Assembly (NCBI GenBank): GCA_004369085.1
Contig: ML210311.1
Location: forward strand, 1-64,000
From: Coprinopsis marcescibilis
Taxonomy: Eukaryota; Basidiomycota; Agaricomycetes; Agaricales; Psathyrellaceae
Direction of reading: 5' to 3'
Length of the DNA: 64,000 nt
Numbering within the stretch: position 1 is the first letter of the stretch; each line of letters starts with the position of its first letter. Made by a program: the position numbers and the translations under genes. Positions 56,916 through 64,000 of the stretch are shown here, piece by piece. The notes below the pieces were generated by a model, which was given only the letters and a program-made list of their open reading frames with translations, did not search any database and was not told the origin of the DNA.

Positions 56916-59299
56916 TCAATGAGCATACGCCTCCTAAAATCACATTCAGATTCACCCAATAAACACACACGTGGAATACACATACCGTAATTTCGTCCCT
57001 AAACCTCTTCGACACGGCACCTCTATTCACCTTTTGAGCAGCAGTCACAAGGCCAGTCTCAGGTGTCCACTCTTCAGGTGACAGGATCACACTCTTCAGC
57101 ATCTCTGCCTGCTTCAGCTTGTTCTTCCTCCCCAGATCATTGCACGACTTCAATACCAGCTTCTTCACGTCCACATCATGACAAAGGTCCTGGAAGGACT
57201 TGGACTCGAGCGCCGAAAGGTCCTTTCCACCTGCAGAAGCCGAATTTCGGACGGCTTGGCGGAGGTTAGATTCATGTGGGACGATGATTCCGATGGGCTG
57301 GGACGCGTCTTGTGAGGCATAGATGCAGAGGTTGGTGATCAACTCGCACGATTTATAGACGGATTCAAGTGATTCGAGGGCGATATACTGAAAGTACAAG
57401 GTCAGGAATGAGAGAAACAGAAGTAAGTACATTCGAGCTTACCTCTCCGCTTTGAAGCTTTATAAGGTTTTTTAACCTAGGCGGTAGTAAGTACGAGATC
57501 AGAAAGGGCGGCGCGTGGTATTCTCACCGATCGATAACGCTAAGGGTACCGTCCTTGTTCCACTGGCCAATATCGCCAGTTCTGAACCAACCATCCTTGG
57601 TGAATACAGTCGGGTCTTCGTTCAAATCCGGTCGCTTGAAGTACCCTTTCATCAACGATGGACCGCGCAGACAGATCTCGCCTTGAGGGGGGTCGTTCTC
57701 GGATGTGTATCCCATATCTGGTATATCGAGGAACTTGATCTCGACAGAGGGAACAGGAAGTCCAGCTACGCCATATTGCTGATACTCGGGTGGAAGCAGG
57801 GCACACATGCCACAGGTTTCTGTCATCCCATACGCTGCATACGAAGATAAGTCACTGAAGGATCGATAGATGCAGTCTCTACTCGCCTTGCATCAAAGGC
57901 ATTACAGCCAAACTCAAAAACTCTTGGGTGTTTTTACTAATCGCTGCACCTCCAGTAATACCCCATTGGACCTTTCCCCCAGTCGCATCGCGCAGCTTGG
58001 CCAAGATAAAGCTGTCCGCGAGAGAGCCCAGAACGGGAACTTGCCACCTCTTCAACTCCAACGACGCGTCAACAATCTTCTGCAGTAACCATCCGCGCTC
58101 CTCGACCTTGCCCACGATCCCCTTCCTAATCGTCTCCCAAACCGCGGGGACTCCGAATAAGACAGAAGGTTGGTACGCCGCCAGATCGCCTTTACAGTTT
58201 CGAACCGAGGAGTCCGCAAGCGTTTTGGGACGGGCGTACACAGAGGTGGCGCCAGTGTAGATGGCGGTCAGCTCGACAATATACTCGAGGACGTGGGCGA
58301 GAGGGAGGTAAGCGAGGTAGGTGGTTCCCCTCGGAATGTGATGTGCGTATATGAAAGCGATGCCACCAACTGATGCGATGAGGTTCGAATGCGTCAAGTG
58401 CACGCCCTTGGGTGTGCCGGTGGTCCCGCTGGTATACATTATGCAGGCACTATCGTCTGGCGTTGGGCGACGTCCTTCGAGGACAGATGCAGGTTGCTCC
58501 CTGCCGAGCTTGCGCAGTTCGTCAATGTGGAAAGCTCTGACTCCTTCCCGGGTGGATTTGATTTGGTTCAGAAGAGTTTCGGATGGGGAGCCGTCGTAGA
58601 AAACCAACTCTACGGTTGGGGTTTCGGGGAGGGCTTTAAGCAGTGTTGGAAGTAGGTCGGTGTTAGTAAACACAGCGCGGCAGTTCGGTTCTCGTAATGA
58701 GTGAATAAGGCCTTCCAAGCCTAGCGTTTCGTAGGACGTCGCAATACTGGTTGCGATGAGTTGGCATCCATGTGCAATCAGCTGCCAGTTGACGCTGCAG
58801 GGAAAGGCGAAAAGTCAGAAACGGGGAAACGTTTAACCGCCCGAAGGAAAGACAACAAGACCACCGACCTGGTCTGTGCGTAGAGATTTATGACGTCATC
58901 TTTTTTAATGCCGAGCGAGACGAGTGCTCGCCCAACCTCAATGCTGGCCTCCTTGTACTCGACGAAAGTCATGTATTGTGGGTCGCTCAGCTCGAAGTAT
59001 TTCCATGTCTTTGTCTCCTCTTGTTCCTGACCGTCGATCATCTTCTTGACGACTTTCTTTTCTTCGTGGATTTTGACAACGTCGCGCCAACCAACCGCGC
59101 GGTCGTATGGGTAGTGGAGAGCAGCGTAGTCGAGAATGTCAGGAACGGTCTTGACCTCTGGTGATGGTTGTGTGATGAGCGCGTCGGCTGAAGCTGCTAG
59201 ACGACGAACGCCGCCCTCGCCCTGTTTGGGCGGAGAGACCTCCACAGATCCGGCTCCAAAGAAGGCGCGGCGTAGGTCAAGTTTGGTGGTGGATGCCAT
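56916..59299 (-). CDS. Long-chain acyl-CoA synthetase (FAA type)
   Basis: Activates long-chain fatty acids to acyl-CoA via acyl-AMP, for lipid synthesis, peroxisomal oxidation or protein acylation. Start at ATG 59299 (MASTTKLDLRRAFFGAGSVE). Conserved blocks in order: DRAVGWRDVVKIHEEKKVVK, KYFELSDPQYMTFVEYKEAS, the ATP-binding P-loop CIMYTSGTTGTPKGVHLTH, LPLAHVLEYIVELTAIYTGA, FGVPAVWETIRKGI, WGITGGAAIS, YGMTETCGM, GEICLRGPSLMKGY, and the fatty-acid signature DGWFRTGDIGQWNKDGTLSV with IDRLKNLIKLQSGEYIALE. The C-terminal LGRKNKLKQAEMLKSV region follows. A last intron joins KRFRDEIT to EAYAH and a stop at 56916-56918. About 680-700 residues, complete. No peroxisomal PTS1 tripeptide is present, so an ER or lipid-droplet location is as likely. 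Confidence 0.9.
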
Positions 59300-60895
59300 G
59301 AATGTTACGATATCGAATGCCCTGTAAGAGCTGGTTCGAACGCAGTCAAAGTTGCGGAGGCTGGAAGCTGGATGGATGTATGTGTTGGGGCCAAGGAAGG
59401 CTGTATAGTAATGTAACCTTTTATGCCGTGCGTCATAGTGCACAAACAACGGCCAAGGCTAACACAGATCTACCGCTTTCGTCACTAGCACTGCTGCGGC
59501 CTGGTTGTACTTCTCCATCACCATTCCATCAAGTGAATCGATGGGTTTGGGATACGTTTTGCGCTGTAAACGCCTTCTTGCCGAGGTCCATCCGTCAGTG
59601 CGCTCTATATTGGCAAATGCTGGGTGTCTGAGGTGCACAAAGAGTGTCTACGTCAGTTATAGCTCCTATTGTTTGCAGCAGGCTCATCTCCAATGTGGGC
59701 GTGGTGGAACTTGAAAGCGAAAGTCCTTTACCCGGCTCCGGCAATTGCATTCACCGGTGTGTGATCGATTCCTACCACTGGCTGCGCTGTGGCGCATTGG
59801 CGGTAACACGGAAATCCTGGCGACATATACATCGTTTTGTTGGCTGAAGCTTGCAAACTTGGTCATCGATATTGGTCAAATATACACGCCACAAGCGCCA
59901 CAGATGTATATCCCTCTGTTCATCAGCCCATTGACCCAGGAACAACATATTTGAGTGATAACACGACCAACACGGTAATTCTTGGCTCACCAGGCTCAAG
60001 TACCGTACGAGCGTGACTACCATTCCTTCAATGAGAGTAGCAGCCGTTATCCAATGAACAAGTCCCAGAGCCACTGTTTCCTGAAGTATGCGAGGAAACA
60101 ATTCGATCTTGAAGCTTGAATATTGAATCATGGATTGGGCTCAAAGTTTATCTGTAAATACACTTGGTGAAGGTTGATACCTGTCAGAGTGTCTCAAGCC
60201 CAACTATAAGGTCAAAAGTTAGATATGAACTGGATAATCGAGAGAGAAGAGACAGCTTAAGAGTCGCTGCAGAAATCTGTTAAGGGTGTGCGACTGGGAG
60301 CCTAGGAATTAGGACAGACTTCAAATTAGAATCACAAGAATGCACTCAGCGAATTATCCTTGCTTGCTTTGCCCATGGAACCTCACTAGCGTCAGTACAG
60401 GCTGTCCTGAATGCCTATTTATGCGCAGTGCAAATCTCGCTAGATTTCACAACCGTTCGGTCTGCAGGCAGCAGAATCCAGAATATGAAAGTTGTTACTT
60501 TTTAATTTTAGATACTAAGATAGGACATTTAAAGTTTGACACGTGGCTTTGTGTTCAGGGCAGGTCCCTGGTCGGTTAGACTAAAAGTGGACAACGTAGA
60601 TTCTTTAGTCGAATGGTTGGAGATGGTTGGGCGCCGACGAACATTGGCCGCCAGCGGTTTTCCCAACCACAATTCTCCTGTCCTTTGGAGTGTCCTCTCC
60701 TGCCACTCCGACGGATGAGGTTTCCTGATCAAATTTTAACGTTCATGTCTGGTCTCATCGAAGTCTTGACCAATGTCGATTCACCTCAAGAGGGGAGGAC
60801 TTCTAGCTGCACTCCGTCTACCCTCTTTTTAGCCTGGGTATTGCAATGGCTGATAGCCAGTCCTCGATCCCTGCTGCTGCATGATAACATTTACC
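59300..60895. other. Intergenic, no gene seen
   Basis: 5' flank of the acyl-CoA synthetase, then sequence without a supported gene up to the transposable element. Confidence 0.4.
60887..60895. repeat. 9-bp target site duplication, left copy
   Basis: ACATTTACC, directly next to the left terminal inverted repeat and identical to 62115-62123. Confidence 0.8.
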
Positions 60896-61056
60896 CAGAC
60901 TCCTACCCATCTCCTTTTGGACGACTGATCTAGTTGTTCCGACCTTTCACCGAAAGTGTCCAACTTGTACGTCCACAGGAGACTGGAGCCACTTGTAAAT
61001 TTGGCCTTGTTTGGCGTGCCCATCCACCCTTTCAAACACGTCCCAAGCCCGACGCC
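60896..61056 (+). repeat. Left terminal inverted repeat of the MULE-type element
   Basis: 161 bp, starts CAGACTCCTACCCATCTCC, and matches the reverse complement of 61953-62114 almost perfectly. Confidence 0.85.
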
Positions 61057-61152
61057 CGACATTCCCGCCCTTTCCCGCGCCTGATCAGATCGGATAATAG
61101 ATAACATCCATTAGATAGAAATGTTCTCTCTGCGTCCCTCCGCAATAAAGAT

Positions 61153-61758
61153 ATGTTCTCCAATGTCGGGGACATAGCGTCTATGCTATGGGATACTGGT
61201 GCCACCATTAGCCAGCTCATTACGCACATTTACTCGTTTTCAACCTCGGAGGAACAGAGTCAAATGCTCGGGGACGTCAGTATCTTCCTTCCTGCTGTTT
61301 TAAATCTCCCGCTCGACGCGACCCCGAACCAAATTCTATTGAAGGCCCTTCCCAGCTACAACATCCGTATCCCCCACCTTATGATGTACATGACACGGCT
61401 ACTGCAGGACCAACAGTTGGAGTATCTGCTTGGAGATGCACCGGACATATGCGCGATTGTACACGCGGTATCTCCGTCAGATACGTTTGACTGGTCTTTC
61501 AACCTGGTTCAAGAGCGCCTAAAAGAAGAGGCTATGATGCTCTCAAAGGACAAATCTCTTCATTTCAACCCATCCCAATTGACAGCACGGATTCCCAACC
61601 GTGCTAACTCTGCAACATTCTGCTCCCCAAGAACGTTGAGAGCCGTGACCACAATCTTTATACCGCCGCCATTGAAAAGCAGGGGCATCCAGAAGGTAAG
61701 GGTCTTCCCGAGCCCTGTTCTGGCAATTGTGACGCAGTCATTCTTGTTTTCAAGCTGA
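61153..61758 (+). CDS. Open frame inside the MULE-type element, unknown
   Basis: 201 codons from an ATG at 61153 (MFSNVGDIASMLWDTGATIS). The first 135 residues look like genuine protein (LPLDATPNQILLKALPSYNI, DICAIVHAVSPSDTFDWSFN, LVQERLKEEAMMLSKD) but match no family I know. The last 65 codons lie antisense to the helicase fragment and are probably not meaningful. Possibly a second captured gene fragment, or an element-encoded protein. It lies entirely between the inverted repeats. Confidence 0.35.
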   Translation: MFSNVGDIASMLWDTGATISQLITHIYSFSTSEEQSQMLGDVSIFLPAVLNLPLDATPNQILLKALPSYNIRIPHLMMYMTRLLQDQQLEYLLGDAPDICAIVHAVSPSDTFDWSFNLVQERLKEEAMMLSKDKSLHFNPSQLTARIPNRANSATFCSPRTLRAVTTIFIPPPLKSRGIQKVRVFPSPVLAIVTQSFLFSS

Positions 61759-61865
61759 TTTAGGGCGTCCCTTGTTTGGAAGACGCAAGGAGTAACACCA
61801 AATTTCTGCTTCACAACATTGCGAAGCTCATCAAAGGTAGGAACGCGATAAGTGAGGCTGCTCAT
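61560..61865 (-). pseudogene. Truncated RecQ-like DEAD/DEAH helicase N-terminal exon
   Basis: The frame begins with an ATG at 61865 (MSSLTYRVPTFDELRNVVKQ) and contains a Q-like motif (CVFQTRDAL), a Walker A box (ARTGLGKTLTFWMPLLF) and motif Ia-like NVLGEQNVAEL, then stops after NWDGLK at 61560. It matches the start of the RecQ-like helicases abundant in Agaricomycetes. Motifs II (DEAH) to VI are absent, so it cannot be an active helicase. Its position inside the inverted repeats indicates capture by the element. Confidence 0.7.
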
Positions 61866-61952
61866 GAGGGTGACATTGAATTCTGTAACGTGTGTCTACC
61901 CGTTAAACAATAACACGGAACTAATATACGCGTTGATGCGCCAACACGTGCT

Positions 61953-62114
61953 GGCGTCGGGCTTGGGACGTGTTTGAAAGGGTCGGATGGGCACGCCAAA
62001 CAAGGCCAAATTTACAAGTGGCTCCAGTCTCCTGTGGACGTACAAGTTGTACACTTTCGGTGAAAGGTCGGAACAACTAGATCAGTCGTCCAAAAGGAGA
62101 TGGGTAGGAGTCTG
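61953..62114 (-). repeat. Right terminal inverted repeat of the MULE-type element
   Basis: 162 bp, ends GGGTAGGAGTCTG. Reverse complement of the left repeat with one substitution (A for C near 62052) and one extra base near 61984. Confidence 0.85.
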
Positions 62115-62123
62115 ACATTTACC
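62115..62123. repeat. 9-bp target site duplication, right copy
   Basis: ACATTTACC, identical to 60887-60895. Confidence 0.8.
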
Positions 62124-64000
62124 TTGATCCATACAATCTTCTCATCGACGTTAGTCTAGCTGGATTCGAGTCTACTGTCTCGACCTTCCGATGGAAGCCG
62201 CAATAGATACAGGTCATACCAAGTTCATCTACCTTGTCCTTCATCTTAAGATTGAAAGGGTGACTGATGCATGATGTTACACGGCAGCACCTGCCAGGAG
62301 CCTCTGCCAATACTCTCTCCTTCAAGTTAATCTAATTTTTCCATCAAATGACCGGTCACCGGTGTCTTGGCTTGAAATTTGGCCACCAGGCCGCCGCTTT
62401 CATTGTTTGCCGGCTCAATTAGGCTCTCGCCTACTTACCCGGGCCATAGCCCAAGATAGCCCACCGCCACCGCCTCCCACCGCTGGCCACCATCTTCCAC
62501 CATCCGCCACCGAAGGCCACGACAGTTACCGACAGCCACTGATCTTTCGAGGCTAGCCCTGGCTAGTCCTGTATCCTAAGTCAAGGCTTCCCTTGGCCCC
62601 CCACATGCAAAACGCAAAACGTGCGAGAAACATGGCAGAATTTCTTCGCTCGGGATTCGCCTTGAATGGTCTATTCCTCAACCGTACGTCGCTAGACTTC
62701 GTTGCTCTCGTTACCTCAAGTTTATCTCAATTTATCTCTCCGTGAAACTTCTCGGGGAAATCATAGAACCGCAGCAATCATCTCTCTGAGTTGAGGTACA
62801 TACTGTTGAGCCTGGAAGAACGTGAAAGATTGACATTGCTACATAGATAGAGTGGCACCTTATGCTCCGAAAATGACAGGCAACGCCATCCTCACATTCA
62901 AATTCTCTATCATGAAAACAAATCCCCGCTCGCGTAAAATGACATTCGAAATCATGACTGTCAAAACCATAAGAACAAGGTATTGAGTAGTACCTGAAGT
63001 TTCCCAGTGTTCGGAACGGAACTATCCTTATCCTTGGTGTAGCCCATAATTACACTTAGATACAACGTATCTAAAAGCCGTCACGGTAGTATCTGTGCAT
63101 GATTGAAGTCTATTTGCCTTCACGTTATCGTTTCGTCAGGGGATAGTTATGAACGAAGAAAACCGGAAAAGGTCAGGAGTTCCCATGCTGACTGGTTTGA
63201 AGGAACTACGGCAATCAAAAGTATTTGGCCGTGGTCGTTCGTCCTATTTTTTTGAGGCCTATCGGATATTCCAGTTGGGAGAACTACGACGATGTCTTGT
63301 GTATTCCACCGTTACCCCTCGTGCTTACTTATGTCGTCTCGCAGGTATGCAGATGTACGCATGAATGTAGGACTTCTGTCCCATCTGAGGCGGTACGAGA
63401 TGAGCGCTTAGAGTCGCAGGGTTCAGGGTTCGTACCTACAAGCAGGCGCAGAATTTAATGGAAGGGCCGGTTTTCCTCGAGATATGTAGCTGAGTAAGGT
63501 ATCGATCATTCAAGGTGGTAGCGCCCAGACTCGACTCAGGTGCCAGCGAACGTCGGTTATCGAAGTAATATGGATGATATCCGGATCATGAAAAAGTCAT
63601 CCCATCCTGTTGCCTCTCATACACTTCTCTTTCGTTTGAGTTTTGATTGCGATATAAACGGTCTCAAAAAAGAGAGGTCTATCTCTACCCATCCTCATTG
63701 GACAAGGTCTACAATAGTTAAAGTCTTGTGTGGATCCGCCTCCAGAGACGGACCCTCCGATTTACGTCGCTTTCCCCCAAACAACCCCACAGCTAACGTT
63801 CACTACAATTAAATTGATTACGGTACTGGATCATACATTACAGCCCAGACTGAAAACACCCATCAGAAGTTTCTGACTGTAACCTTGAAAGCTTACTTGC
63901 TTGAGAAAAATGATACATGCACAATTGGACTGCACCTCGTGACTGTACGTGACAGGTCAATTCGTCTCATCTGATGTCGACGAAGACAGACCAGAGACAT
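62124..64000. other. Intergenic, no gene seen
   Basis: No supported gene to the end of the window. A CCACCG/GCCAC-rich patch lies at about 62458-62540. Short frames near 63149-63460 lack family features; a fragment reading WENYDDVLCIPPLPLVLTYV near 63280-63340 could be an exon of something unrecognised. Confidence 0.4.

Larger units (their letters stand above)
60896..62114. mobile_element. Mutator-like (MULE-type) non-autonomous element carrying gene fragments
   Basis: 1,219 bp. The left terminal inverted repeat 60896-61056 and the right one 61953-62114 are reverse complements over about 160 bp, with only one substitution and one single-base indel seen. The ends are CAGACTCCTACCC...GGGTAGGAGTCTG. 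A perfect 9-bp duplication (ACATTTACC) flanks the element. Long inverted repeats with 9-bp duplications are characteristic of the Mutator superfamily; Merlin-type elements (8-9 bp) are a less likely alternative. There is no transposase inside. The interior carries a helicase N-terminal exon fragment (-) and an unknown open frame (+), so it resembles a Pack-MULE. Confidence 0.8.

Noticed and set aside
59300..60895. Search for a transposase or larger element around the MULE-type element
   Set aside because: No transposase-like frame in either flank, and the 9-bp duplication defines the borders tightly at 60896 and 62114.
62458..62540. CCACCG/GCCAC-rich patch that could be a minisatellite
   Set aside because: Units vary in length and sequence; no consistent period over more than two or three copies.
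1..64000. CRISPR arrays, bacterial operons, toxin-antitoxin or phage systems
   Set aside because: The window is intron-rich fungal nuclear DNA; no regularly spaced repeats or prokaryote-type gene clusters were seen.

Overview
This window is nuclear DNA from a filamentous basidiomycete, most likely an Agaricomycete. Genes are split by many short GT-AG introns of about 50-60 nt. The gene content is fungal: microsomal P450s, ATG15, REV1, a Pan1/intersectin-type endocytic protein, a DUF6533-type membrane family and expanded F-box-like families. No rRNA, tRNA, CRISPR or bacterial-type operon was recognised. Coordinates for multi-exon genes run from start to stop codon. Exon joins were worked out by hand from splice consensus, frame and comparison between paralogs.

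Layout. 0.6-5.8 kb: two tandem P450 genes (-). 6.5-7.7 kb: a secreted protein made of short acidic repeats punctuated by arginine (-). 8.6-10.3 kb: the vacuolar lipase ATG15 (-). 10.7-11.5 kb: an unknown membrane protein (+). 11.7-14.8 kb: two F-box-like paralogs (+). 15.0-16.8 kb: a DUF6533-type membrane protein (-). 17.8 kb: a decayed F-box-like fragment. 19.7-21.1 kb: a short-chain dehydrogenase (+), followed by a 399-bp MITE with a TA target duplication. 22.2-26.2 kb: a single-finger C2H2 protein and a coiled-coil/low-complexity protein (both -). 26.5-32.2 kb: three intact F-box-like genes and one collapsed copy, which look like a duplicated head-to-head pair. 32.7-36.7 kb: translesion polymerase REV1 (+). 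37.7-39.5 kb: a second DUF6533-type protein (+). 40.3 kb: a small orphan reading frame (-). 41.6-43.2 kb: a canonical F-box protein (-). 44.0-51.2 kb: an EH, coiled-coil, WH2, SH3, SH3 gene followed directly by a DH-PH RhoGEF in the same direction. 51.6-53.1 kb: a divergent F-box-like member (-). 54.0-56.1 kb: a third P450 (+). 56.9-59.3 kb: a long-chain acyl-CoA synthetase (-). 60.9-62.1 kb: a 1.2-kb transposable element with about 160-bp terminal inverted repeats, a perfect 9-bp target duplication, and a truncated helicase exon inside. The final 1.9 kb has no convincing gene.

Functionally the window mixes conserved housekeeping genes (ATG15, REV1, the endocytic scaffold/RhoGEF, acyl-CoA synthetase) with fast-evolving fungal families (P450s, F-box-like proteins, DUF6533 proteins, the secreted repeat protein). 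The strongest unusual signals are the Mutator-like element carrying gene fragments, the intersectin-like locus whose two halves can be joined in frame by one intron that otherwise brings in an immediate stop, the arginine-punctuated secreted repeat protein, and the locally expanding F-box-like family with a shared C-terminal domain and relic copies.
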